The position numbers were made by a program, and so were the translations under genes. The notes under the pieces are model-generated. The model saw only the letters and a program-made list of their open reading frames with translations. It made no database searches and was not told where the DNA came from. Shown one piece after another: positions 35,076 to 43,649 of a DNA stretch of 64,000 bases. Origin of the DNA: JALYJG01 sp033763555 (lineage in GTDB: Bacteria; Pseudomonadota; Alphaproteobacteria; UBA9219); assembly GCA_033763555.1 (NCBI GenBank), contig JANRKK010000030.1, positions 1-64,000 of the forward strand, given 5' to 3'. Numbering within the stretch: position 1 is the stretch's first letter; each line of letters opens with the position of its first letter.

Positions 35076-36319
35076 ATTCCCAGCCTGAAGTTCTGACATT
35101 CGGCTGCCGCCTCAACAGCTATGAATCCGAAGTGGTGCGTCAGCATGCGCTGGCAGCCGGGCTGACGGATACTGTCATCATCAACACTTGCGCCGTGACC
35201 GCCGAGGCCGAGCGACAGGCACGGCAATCCATCCGCCGCCTTCGGCGCGAACGGCCAAGCGCGCAAATTCTTGTCACGGGCTGCGCAGCACAGATTAATC
35301 CTGACATCTTCGCTGCCATGCCGGAAGTTAATTACGTCATCGGCAACGACAAGAAACTGGAGGCTGATACTTTTCGCCATTTGAACGGGCAACGGCTGAT
35401 CGTCAATGATATCCAGATGGTGCGTGAAACTGCCGCTCATCTGGTGCAAGGCTTTGAAGGCAGTGAACGCGCCTTTGTTCAAATTCAGAATGGCTGTGAT
35501 CATCGCTGCACGTTCTGCATCATTCCCTATGGCCGTGGTCCGTCACGCTCGGTGCCCATCGGCCAAATCGCCGATCAGGTGCGCGCACTGGCCATACAAG
35601 GCTACAACGAAGTGGTTTTCACGGGCGTCGATATCGCCTCCTATGGCAAGGATTTGCCGGGCCAGCCCGTGCTTGGTCAGATGATACGGCGCGTACTGGC
35701 GCTTGTGCCCGGACTACGCCGCTTGCGGCTCTCCTCGCTCGATCCAGCTGCAATGGATGAGGATTTATGGCGGCTGATCGACGAAGAACCACGCCTGATG
35801 CCACATTTGCATCTCAGCCTGCAGGCTGGCGATGATATGATCCTCAAACGCATGAAGCGCCGCCATCTGCGCGATGATGTCCTTGCACTGTGCAAACGTG
35901 CGCGTCAGCTGCGGCCGGATATTGCCTTCGGTGCCGACATCATTGCTGGATTTCCAACCGAAAATGATGCGATGTTCCAGAACACCTATGATCTGGTCGA
36001 ACAATGCGGCCTGACCTGGCTGCATGTGTTCCCCTACTCCGCGCGCAAGGGAACACCCGCCGCAAAAATGCCGCAACTGCACGGCTCGATCCGCAAGGAA
36101 CGCGCCGAACGTCTGCGCACGCTGGGTGCTGCGGCCTCGCACAGGCATCACGCCTCATTGGTCGGACAAAAAATCGAAGTCCTGGTCGAACAACAGGGCC
36201 TTGGCTGCACACCGCATTTCGCCAAGATCAAACTGCAGGGCGACGCCCCGGTCGGCAGCCTCATCATGGCCGAATGCTTCGCGCTTGAGGACGGACAGGC
36301 GATAGCGAGAATCATATGA
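35072..36319 (+). CDS. mtaB: tRNA t6A37 methylthiotransferase MtaB
   Basis: 415 aa. Three cysteines of the N-terminal methylthiotransferase domain (FGCRLNSYE, INTCAVTAEA, VTGCAAQINP), the radical SAM site CDHRCTFCIIPYGRGPSR, and a short C-terminal TRAM-like region. Adds a methylthio group to t6A at position 37 of tRNAs. Overlaps dapF and ftsY by ATGA on both sides, a common alphaproteobacterial order. Confidence 0.95.
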   Translation: MNSQPEVLTFGCRLNSYESEVVRQHALAAGLTDTVIINTCAVTAEAERQARQSIRRLRRERPSAQILVTGCAAQINPDIFAAMPEVNYVIGNDKKLEADTFRHLNGQRLIVNDIQMVRETAAHLVQGFEGSERAFVQIQNGCDHRCTFCIIPYGRGPSRSVPIGQIADQVRALAIQGYNEVVFTGVDIASYGKDLPGQPVLGQMIRRVLALVPGLRRLRLSSLDPAAMDEDLWRLIDEEPRLMPHLHLSLQAGDDMILKRMKRRHLRDDVLALCKRARQLRPDIAFGADIIAGFPTENDAMFQNTYDLVEQCGLTWLHVFPYSARKGTPAAKMPQLHGSIRKERAERLRTLGAAASHRHHASLVGQKIEVLVEQQGLGCTPHFAKIKLQGDAPVGSLIMAECFALEDGQAIARII

Positions 36320-37248
36320 GCAGCGAGGAGAAAAAATCTGGCTGGCTCTCCCGCCTGCGATCGGGGTTGCAGCGCAGTTCGTCGAAATTGTCGGACGGCA
36401 TCACGGATGTCTTCACCAAACAGCGTCTGGATGAAGAAACACTCGCGGGACTGGAAGAATTGCTGATTATCGCCGATCTTGGCCCCGCCACGGCGGCACG
36501 GCTGGCGCAGGAATTCGGCAAAAACCGCTTCGGCAAGGATGTTTCGGCGCAAGAGGTCAAAACCGCGCTGGCGGAACAGATTGCTGCGATTTTGAAACCT
36601 TACGCCGTACCGCTAGCCGTCAATACCACGAAAAAACCTTTCGTCGTTCTTGTCGTCGGCGTCAACGGCGTCGGCAAAACCACAACTATCGGCAAGCTGG
36701 CGCAGCATTACCAGGCGCAAGGCCTGAAAATCATGCTGGCAGCAGGCGATACGTTTCGCGCCGCGGCCATCAGCCAGTTGAAAATCTGGGGTGAACGCAT
36801 TGGTGCAGCAGTGATTGCAGGCGAACAAGGTGGCGATTCCGCTGCGCTGGCTTTTCAGGCGCTGGAAAAAGCGCGGCATGCACAAGCCGATCTGCTGCTT
36901 ATCGACACCGCCGGGCGGCTGCATAACAAAAATGATCTGATGCAGGAGCTGGCGAAGCTGGTGCGCGTGCTGAAAAAGCTCGACCCCGAAGCACCACATG
37001 CGACGCTACTGGTGCTGGACGCGACCACGGGCCAGAACGCCCATGCGCAGGTCGAAACTTTCCGTGATCTGACGCAGGTAACAGGGCTCATCGTCACCAA
37101 GCTCGACGGCTCGGCCAAAGGCGGCGTCATTGTCGCGCTGGCTGACCGCTTCAAGCTTCCTATCCATGCTATCGGCGTCGGCGAAGGCGCGGACGATCTA
37201 CAGGCCTTTGATGCCGGGGAATTTTCCAAGTCCCTTGTTGGATTATAA
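36316..37248 (+). CDS. ftsY: Signal recognition particle receptor FtsY
   Basis: 310 aa. G domain motifs: GVNGVGKTTTIGKLA, DTFRAAA, DTAGRLHN, TKLDGSAKGG and the NG-type GVGEGADDLQ. A short N-terminal A domain of about 25 residues with charged residues, shorter than in E. coli as in many alphaproteobacteria. Docks SRP-bound ribosomes at the inner membrane. Confidence 0.96.
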   Translation: MSSEEKKSGWLSRLRSGLQRSSSKLSDGITDVFTKQRLDEETLAGLEELLIIADLGPATAARLAQEFGKNRFGKDVSAQEVKTALAEQIAAILKPYAVPLAVNTTKKPFVVLVVGVNGVGKTTTIGKLAQHYQAQGLKIMLAAGDTFRAAAISQLKIWGERIGAAVIAGEQGGDSAALAFQALEKARHAQADLLLIDTAGRLHNKNDLMQELAKLVRVLKKLDPEAPHATLLVLDATTGQNAHAQVETFRDLTQVTGLIVTKLDGSAKGGVIVALADRFKLPIHAIGVGEGADDLQAFDAGEFSKSLVGL

Positions 37249-37304
37249 TAGGTTTTTTCATATAACATATTATAAGTTATTGATTTATATGATATAGTTA
37301 TTTT

Positions 37305-37337
37305 CCTATCGACATATAGGATAAAAACTATTATACT
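37305..37337 (+). promoter_or_regulatory. Promoter and possible operator before the AMP nucleosidase gene
   Basis: TCGACA (37309-37314) and TATACT (37332-37337) are 17 bases apart and match sigma-70 -35 and -10 hexamers with one mismatch. An inverted repeat CCTAT-CGACAT-ATAGG (37305-37320) covers the -35. Transcription would begin around 37344, only a base or two before the ATG at 37346, so the message would be almost leaderless. A very AT-rich stretch of about 100 bases surrounds it. An operator for the gene's own helix-turn-helix domain is an inference. Confidence 0.5.
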
Positions 37338-37345
37338 AACCTCAT

Positions 37346-39046
37346 ATGTCCGATACATTGGTCGAACTCAAAGAAAAGATCGAGCAATTCCTTGAAACCT
37401 CAGAAATGTCGCCGACGGTCTTCGGCCGCAAGGTTCTGAAAGACCCCAATTTTGTTTTCGATCTACGCAGCGGCAAGCGTTCGCCCAGCATCCGCACCGT
37501 CGAGAAAATCTACGCCTTCATCAAGGCGCAAAACGGCAAACAGCCCGCACAGCCCACCGTGGCAGCGCACCCGGTCAAAACATTCCACGATGCCAGGCAG
37601 GCCGTCGCCTACGCCAAAGAAATCTACGAGGCCAATACCGGATTTTTGCGCGATTGCTTCCGCCGTTTGGCACAGGGCGAGGATATGCAGGAGCGCGTTT
37701 CGGCGGGTTATCCCTATGTCGCCATCACCACCACACGCCCGACACAAATCGATACGCGTCTCGCGTTCGGCTTCGTCTCCTCCCCTCGCCGTTACAGCAC
37801 GACCTTGACCCGGCCTGACCTGTTTGAGCGTTATTACGCCGAGCAGTTCGATCTGCTGCTGAAAAACCATCAGGTGCCGCTGGAAATCGGCGTCAGCCCC
37901 TCACCCATTCCCATCCATTTCGCGTTTCCCGACGCCATGCATGTTGAAGGTGGCCTCGACCCCGCGCGCGTGGTGTTGATGCGCCGGGTTTTCGACCTGC
38001 CTGATCTGGCCACCATGGATGACAGCATCGCCAACGGCACCTATGCCGTCGCACCGGATGAAGATGCGCCCCTGGCCCTGTTTCCTGCATCGCGGGTAGA
38101 TTATTCGCTGCACCGCCTGCGCCATTACACGGGCAGCGATCCCGCAGGTTTTCAGAATTTTATCATTTTCACGAACTACCAGTTCTATGTCGATGAGTTC
38201 GTGCGACTGGCAACGGATGTCATGCGCAAGACTGACGACCCGCAAATGGCCACCTATCGCAAGCAATACACATCGCTTATCGAACCGGGCGGGCACACCA
38301 CCTACAACGCCAATTTGGGCGAACGCGAAGCATCAGGGCAAAGGCTGCCGCGCCTGCCACAGATGCCCGCCTACCACCTGACGCGCCCTGACCGGAACGG
38401 CATCACCATCATCAATATCGGCGTCGGACCCAGCAATGCGCGCACCATTTCCGATCACATCGCCGTCATCCGGCCACATGCATGGATCATGCTGGGCCAC
38501 TGCGCCGGGCTGCGCGACGCGCAGAAACTCGGCGATTATGTGCTGGCGCATGGCTATGTGCGTGATGATCATGTTCTGGATGACGCCATGCCACTCTGGG
38601 TACCCGTCCCTGCTCTCGCCGAGGTGCAGCGCGCACTGGAATCCGCCGTCGCACACATTACCGGGCTCGAAGGCTATGATCTGAAATCCGTCATGCGAAC
38701 AGGCACCGTCGTAACCACCGACAACCGCAACTGGGAAATCAGCGGCTATGATAAGCTGGTCGAGCATTTCAACCAGAGCCGTGCGATTGCCCTCGATATG
38801 GAATCCGCCGTCATCGCTGCCAACGGCTTCCGCTTCCGCGTGCCCTACGGCACGCTGCTCTGTGTCTCCGACCGCCCCCTGCACGGCGAGATCAAGCTGC
38901 CCGGTATGGCCAACCGCTTTTACCGCCAGCAGATCGACCAGCATCTGCAAATCGGCGTCCGGGCGATGGAGTTGCTGCGCGAAACCGGGCTCGAAACCCT
39001 CCATAGCCGCAAGTTACGCAGCTTTTCCGAAACGGCGTTTCAATAG
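37346..39046 (+). CDS. amn: AMP nucleosidase fused to an N-terminal helix-turn-helix domain
   Basis: 566 aa against about 484 for E. coli Amn. Residues about 80-560 are clearly Amn: ARRVDYSLHRLRHYTG-like, IGVGPSNARTISDHIAVIRP, IALDMESAVIAANGFRFRVP, YGTLLCVSDRPLHGEIKLPG. It splits AMP into adenine and ribose 5-phosphate. Residues 1-60 (MSDTLVELKEKIEQFLETSE, then MSPTVFGRKVL...FVFDLRSGKRSPSIRTVEKI) resemble the helix-turn-helix region of alphaproteobacterial repressor-like proteins. There is no ribosome site in front of the ATG. Whether the fusion binds DNA is not known. Confidence 0.88.
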   Translation: MSDTLVELKEKIEQFLETSEMSPTVFGRKVLKDPNFVFDLRSGKRSPSIRTVEKIYAFIKAQNGKQPAQPTVAAHPVKTFHDARQAVAYAKEIYEANTGFLRDCFRRLAQGEDMQERVSAGYPYVAITTTRPTQIDTRLAFGFVSSPRRYSTTLTRPDLFERYYAEQFDLLLKNHQVPLEIGVSPSPIPIHFAFPDAMHVEGGLDPARVVLMRRVFDLPDLATMDDSIANGTYAVAPDEDAPLALFPASRVDYSLHRLRHYTGSDPAGFQNFIIFTNYQFYVDEFVRLATDVMRKTDDPQMATYRKQYTSLIEPGGHTTYNANLGEREASGQRLPRLPQMPAYHLTRPDRNGITIINIGVGPSNARTISDHIAVIRPHAWIMLGHCAGLRDAQKLGDYVLAHGYVRDDHVLDDAMPLWVPVPALAEVQRALESAVAHITGLEGYDLKSVMRTGTVVTTDNRNWEISGYDKLVEHFNQSRAIALDMESAVIAANGFRFRVPYGTLLCVSDRPLHGEIKLPGMANRFYRQQIDQHLQIGVRAMELLRETGLETLHSRKLRSFSETAFQ

Positions 39047-39102
39047 GCAGGGCGTTTGGCTAGGATGGGGCTGTCCGTCCCGATTCCCGGTCTTTCCCCG
39101 CC

Positions 39103-39378
39103 ATGAACGAAGCCGAAGTCATCGAAATCTGCCGCGAGGCCATCGTCGTGATGCTGAAAGTTGTCGGCCCCATCCTGCTGGCCGGGCTGGTCATCGGCGT
39201 GATCGTGTCGCTGATGCAGGCCGTGACACAAATTCAGGAAATGACACTCACCTTCATTCCCAAAATGCTGGTGATTTTTGGCCTGACGCTCTGGCTGCTA
39301 CCTTTCATGATGTCATCACTGGGAGGGTTTGCACATTCGCTCATGGATCGCATTGTGCAGATCGGCATGACGAATTGA
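39103..39378 (+). CDS. fliQ: Flagellar export apparatus protein FliQ
   Basis: 91 aa, two membrane segments. VVGPILLAGLVIGVIVSLMQAVTQIQEMTL with FIPKMLVIF is the FliQ/SctS pattern. Part of the inner-membrane export gate with FliP and FliR. The partner fliP is not in this window. Confidence 0.93.
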   Translation: MNEAEVIEICREAIVVMLKVVGPILLAGLVIGVIVSLMQAVTQIQEMTLTFIPKMLVIFGLTLWLLPFMMSSLGGFAHSLMDRIVQIGMTN

Positions 39379-39382
39379 CGCC

Positions 39383-40156
39383 ATGACCAGCTACCCGATC
39401 GATAAATTCTTCTCCGGCCACGTTTTCGCTTTCCTTCTCCTGTTTTCCCGCCTCGGCAGTGTGCTGATGCTGTTCCCCGGCATCGGTGAAAATTATGTGC
39501 CCCCCCGCATGCGCCTGATGCTGGCGCTGACAATCAGTTTCCTGCTGATGACACCGATGCTGCCGCGCCTGCCCGCGCCGCCCGCCGATATTTCGGAACT
39601 AACGCGCATCGTCGGCTATGAAATCATGATCGGCCTGTTTTTCGGCACGCTGTTACGCCTGATCGTCAGCACGCTGGAAACCGTGGGTTCGGTGATCGCC
39701 TTTCAGACGGGCCTGTCGAACGCCACCATCCTGAACCCGGCCCAGGCGGCGCAAAGCCCGCTCGCCAGCGCTTTTTTCAGCGTGGTCGGCCTGACGCTGA
39801 TTTTTGTGACAGGGCTCGACCATTTCCTGCTTCGCGGCCTGGTCTCTCTCTATGATCTTTTTCCTCCCGGCGGCGCCTTTATGACGGGCGATATGGCGCA
39901 GAGCATTATCCAGACCGTCAGCCGCAGCTTTGTGGTTGGCATCGAGCTCGGCATGCCGTTTCTGGTTATCGGGCTTCTGATGTATGTGGCCATCGGCATG
40001 ATGCAGAAGCTGATGCCGCAGGTTCAGCTTTTCCTTGTCGTGTTGCCGATACAAATCTGGGGCGGCATGGCGCTGATCGGCCTGACCATCGCTGGCATTC
40101 TCACCATGTGGCTGCGTTATTTCGATTCATCGGTTGGTTCCCTTTTGGTCCGCTAG
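39383..40156 (+). CDS. fliR: Flagellar export apparatus protein FliR
   Basis: 257 aa, six membrane segments. Starts FFSGHVFAFLLLFSRLGSVLMLFPGIG and carries the conserved FETVGSVIAFQTGLSNAT-like segment. It is part of the FliPQR export gate. Four bases after fliQ. Confidence 0.92.
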   Translation: MTSYPIDKFFSGHVFAFLLLFSRLGSVLMLFPGIGENYVPPRMRLMLALTISFLLMTPMLPRLPAPPADISELTRIVGYEIMIGLFFGTLLRLIVSTLETVGSVIAFQTGLSNATILNPAQAAQSPLASAFFSVVGLTLIFVTGLDHFLLRGLVSLYDLFPPGGAFMTGDMAQSIIQTVSRSFVVGIELGMPFLVIGLLMYVAIGMMQKLMPQVQLFLVVLPIQIWGGMALIGLTIAGILTMWLRYFDSSVGSLLVR

Positions 40157-40167
40157 GGTAAGGTGCC

Positions 40168-41235
40168 ATGGCCGAAGAAGATCAAGACCAGAAAACCGAA
40201 CAACCGACGGGGAAACGCCTCGACGAAGCGCGTGAAAAAGGCCAGCTGCCCATCAGCCGCGAAACCGCCGCATGGGTGGTGTTTGTTGGCATTCTGATTA
40301 CCGTCGCATGGATTGGCCCCGGCATGGCGCGGCGCATGGCTGAAACTTTACAAGTCTTTCTTGAAATGCCGCATGCCTTCCGAGTGGAAGACCATGGCTT
40401 TCAGGTTATTGCTTTTCAAACCATCGGGCGGATCGGCCTTGCCACCGGACTGGCTTTTGCCATCCTGACAGGCGCAGCACTGCTGGGCACCATGGCACAG
40501 ACGGGCTTCTTCGCTTCGCTGGAAATTCTGAAACCGGATATCGGGCGTCTGTCACCATTGAATGGCTTCCGGCGGCTGTTTTCCGTGACAGCTCTGGTCG
40601 AACTCGGCAAAAGCTTCGGCAAGATGGTCATCCTCGGCATCGTTGTCTTTTTTACGTTGCTGCCCATCGTCTACAAAATCCCTTCCTTCGCCGGGCACTC
40701 GCTTATAGATGTGATGAATTTCCTGCATGACGAGGCGGTTCATCTGATCATCGTCCTGCTGCTGGTGTTCACGGCGATTGCTTTGGCTGATTTGTTCTAT
40801 CAGCGCTTTCGGTATTTCAAGAATTTGCGCATGACAAAGGCCGAAGTGAAAGATGAATATAAGCAGCAGGAAGGCGACCCGATGATCAAGGCGCGCCTGC
40901 GGCAGATCCGTCTGGAAAAAGCCCGCAAGCGCATGATGGCGCAGGTACCCAAAGCCGATGTCGTCGTCACCAACCCGACGCATTACGCCATCGCCCTGCA
41001 ATACGATAATAAAAAGATGGCCGCGCCGATCGTCGTCGCCAAAGGCATGAACAAAATCGCCGAGCGTATCCGCAATGTGGCGGAGGAACATAAAGTCCCG
41101 CTTGTCAGCAACCCGCCCCTTGCCCGCGGCCTGTATGACAATGTGGAACTCGACCAGGCCATACCGACGCAATATTACCGCGCCGTCGCCGAGGTTATCT
41201 CTTATGTCTACAAACTGAAGAAAAAGATTTTTTAG
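40168..41235 (+). CDS. flhB: Flagellar export gate switch protein FlhB
   Basis: 355 aa. Four membrane segments, then the cytoplasmic domain with the self-cleavage site VVTNPTHYAIALQYD (cut between Asn and Pro) and the following PIVVAKGMNKIAERIR. Switches export from rod-hook to filament substrates. It has the charged N-terminus DQDQKTEQPTGKRLDEARE. Confidence 0.95.
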   Translation: MAEEDQDQKTEQPTGKRLDEAREKGQLPISRETAAWVVFVGILITVAWIGPGMARRMAETLQVFLEMPHAFRVEDHGFQVIAFQTIGRIGLATGLAFAILTGAALLGTMAQTGFFASLEILKPDIGRLSPLNGFRRLFSVTALVELGKSFGKMVILGIVVFFTLLPIVYKIPSFAGHSLIDVMNFLHDEAVHLIIVLLLVFTAIALADLFYQRFRYFKNLRMTKAEVKDEYKQQEGDPMIKARLRQIRLEKARKRMMAQVPKADVVVTNPTHYAIALQYDNKKMAAPIVVAKGMNKIAERIRNVAEEHKVPLVSNPPLARGLYDNVELDQAIPTQYYRAVAEVISYVYKLKKKIF

Positions 41236-41241
41236 GGCTCG

Positions 41242-43149
41242 ATGAAATCAGTCTCCCGCTTCTTCCGTTCTTTTGCGCCGATATTCCAGCCGCCGTTTAA
41301 TGGCCTGTGGCTGGTGATCGCGCTATATTACGCGTGGTGCTTTCTGGTTTATCCCAACAGCCAGGTGTTGCGCGGGAATTTCCCCGACCCCGACGATTAC
41401 ATGCATCTGACGCAGGCGCTGGACTGGCTCAAGGGCCAAGGCTGGTACGACCATATCCAGCACCGCATCAACCCGCCGGAAGGCATCCCCATTCATTTCT
41501 CCCGCCTGACGCAGCTGCCGATGGCGGCGCTGATTGCCCTGTTCAAATTTTTGGGGATACCGACGAGAGGCGCGGCATCGATCATGGCTCTGATTTACCC
41601 GCTTATGCTTCTGGCGGGGTTCTTCGGCGCTTTGTACTGGGCGGCGCAAAGCTTCATGCCGAAAAAATGGGCGGGCATCACTGCCTATATTGCCCTGTTC
41701 GCAACGGCGACGATGTCGACGTTCCAGCCGGGGCATGTTGATCATCATGGCCTGATTATTATCCTAACGACGCTTGCACTCGGCTGCATCGGACGCATGG
41801 CTGAAAATCCGGCCGAGAAACGCTGGGCGGCAGGGGCTGGCCTGTTGCTGGCGCTGGGCATGGCGGTGGCGCTTGAGATTTTGCCCTGTGTTCTCATCAT
41901 CGCAACCTGGGTGGGGCTATGGGCCATCGTCAAAGGTGGCAAGGCAACGCGGCAAGGCTTTGTCTTTGGGATGGGGTTCCTACTGGGCAGTCTGTGTGGG
42001 CTTCTTTCGGCCCGGCCTTTATCGGATTTCTTTACCGTCGATATCCTGTCTTACTCCATTGTTTATATCTTAATGGCGGGCGGCATCGCCATCAGCCTTG
42101 GTGGCGTTGCAATAACCGCCTCCGCAAGGCTTTGGCTGCGGGGATTGGTCGGCGGCGGCCTCGCACTTTTGACGGGCATTCTGTTTCTTCACCATTTCCC
42201 CGGCCTGATGGCCGGACCCTATGGCGGCCTCGATCCTTCCCTTGCGCAGCTTCTTCTTGGCGAGATTGTCGAAGCCCAACCTGCCTTTAAGAGGGTAGAT
42301 ACAGCTTTCGAACTTATCGCTGGTATCTCCAGCCTTTTTCTGGGGCTTGGAGCCGCACTTTACCTCTTGAAAGCTGGAACACCGAAAGAACGCTGGCGCT
42401 GGGGGCTGATAGCTGCCCTGCTTCTGGCAATCGGCGGCCTGGCCTGGTTTTACCAGTTCCGCTTTTCCCGCCTTCTGGGCATGCTGACCGTTCTGCCTCT
42501 GGCCGCCACGCTGCAAAAAAGCTGGGCATGGACAGGGGTGCACTGGCGGGGACGCCGGAAGGTTTTTGCCGAAATCGGCCTGCTGCTGCTCGTCGGGCCC
42601 CTGCCCGGAGTTCTGATCCCAGCCCTTGTGGACGGAAGAAGTCTTAACAGCGGCGTGCTTCTATTCCCGGCCTACGGAAACCGGGAGCTCTGCGATACCT
42701 ATGTGCTGGAGCAGGTGCTGAGAGACCCCCGTTTCTACGGCGATCGACCGCGCCTGATCATGAACACGCTGGGCATCGGCCCCGAGCTTCTTTTCCGCAC
42801 GCCACATGCGGTTATATCGGCACCTTACCTGAACGTCACAGGCAACATGGACGCCACGCGCTTCTTCTCCACGCCCTACCCGGCCGAAGCCGAGGCCATC
42901 GCCCGCCGCCGCCATGTCGATCTTGTCATCGCCTGCACCAAGATTCCTCAGGTTTACATCCGTCCGCCCGGCCACGCGCCCAACCAGAAACCAACGCCCG
43001 ATTTTGCACCGCACTTCATCGAGCGCCTGCTGATGGGCACGACGCCCGGCTGGCTGAAACGTGCACAAATTCCCGCTCTGAAGAATTTTGTCATCTATGA
43101 AGTGTTGCCGCCGAATCCGGACACGAGCAGCCCGGCAAAACCCGAGTGA
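41242..43149 (+). CDS. GT-C-like multi-spanning membrane glycosyltransferase
   Basis: 635 aa with about 11-13 membrane segments in the first 470 residues and a soluble C-terminal part. GNFPDPDDYMHLTQALDWL and FQPGHVDHHGLII supply acidic and His motifs on outer loops, as in alphaproteobacterial GT-C proteins that use polyprenyl-phosphate sugar donors. Substrate unknown. It starts six bases after flhB, so it may be co-transcribed with the flagellar genes, possibly for glycan modification, which is an inference. Confidence 0.7.
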   Translation: MKSVSRFFRSFAPIFQPPFNGLWLVIALYYAWCFLVYPNSQVLRGNFPDPDDYMHLTQALDWLKGQGWYDHIQHRINPPEGIPIHFSRLTQLPMAALIALFKFLGIPTRGAASIMALIYPLMLLAGFFGALYWAAQSFMPKKWAGITAYIALFATATMSTFQPGHVDHHGLIIILTTLALGCIGRMAENPAEKRWAAGAGLLLALGMAVALEILPCVLIIATWVGLWAIVKGGKATRQGFVFGMGFLLGSLCGLLSARPLSDFFTVDILSYSIVYILMAGGIAISLGGVAITASARLWLRGLVGGGLALLTGILFLHHFPGLMAGPYGGLDPSLAQLLLGEIVEAQPAFKRVDTAFELIAGISSLFLGLGAALYLLKAGTPKERWRWGLIAALLLAIGGLAWFYQFRFSRLLGMLTVLPLAATLQKSWAWTGVHWRGRRKVFAEIGLLLLVGPLPGVLIPALVDGRSLNSGVLLFPAYGNRELCDTYVLEQVLRDPRFYGDRPRLIMNTLGIGPELLFRTPHAVISAPYLNVTGNMDATRFFSTPYPAEAEAIARRRHVDLVIACTKIPQVYIRPPGHAPNQKPTPDFAPHFIERLLMGTTPGWLKRAQIPALKNFVIYEVLPPNPDTSSPAKPE

Positions 43150-43649
43150 GTTATTTTCATCACAGCCTAAAAAAACTGCGCGCAAGTAAAAATTTTTATT
43201 GAATGTTAAACGATTCGACTTAAATTCCTTCTTACGGAAGCGCACGTGCCACTGGCCCAAGGACGCGAAGGCATACCACCTTTTACGTTCCCCACTGGTT
43301 TATGTAACGACGCTTTGCCGCCCGCCTAGGCCAACCAAGGAAAAGCCGAACGCGGGAACGTGGTATGCAGCAAAGAGTCTTTCTTTCAGTGCGTGCGCCA
43401 AGATCCTAGTTTTATTGATCTTTTGGCTCAGTCGGTGGAAGAAGTCGGCCTTCGTTGTGAGGCAAAGAAGGAAGGGCCGGGTCGGCGCAGAACTTGTCCA
43501 AACGGACATATCAGCCCCCTCCCCCTATCTCGAACAAGTTGCCCGTCAGGGCGATGACGTTCCTTCACAACCTCGGGTCGGGCCCTGTGTGGCTCCTTGC
43601 TGTTAACAATTTGGCGTTAACCCGCCAGGCAAGAGGAGCTTAAGGGCCG
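43150..43649 (+). promoter_or_regulatory. Long structured leader of the ornithine-type decarboxylase gene
   Basis: 500 bases without a convincing gene. The main element is a long stem: GCATACC (43271-43277) with GGTATGC (43362-43368), continued by ACGTTCCC (43285-43292) with GGGAACGT (43354-43361), 15 pairs in all with a 7-base bulge. Near the gene GTTAAC...GTTAAC, enclosed by CTTGC/GCAAG, forms another hairpin just before the GAGGAG ribosome site. The known alphaproteobacterial speF RNA motif lies upstream of ornithine decarboxylase genes, so this is a candidate of that kind. Match to the Rfam motif was not tested. Confidence 0.6.

Noticed and set aside
43199..43606. 135-aa open frame in the decarboxylase leader
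   Set aside because: Needs a TTG start, has Cys/Pro/Arg-rich random composition and overlaps the strong RNA stems; treated as leader, not as a gene.
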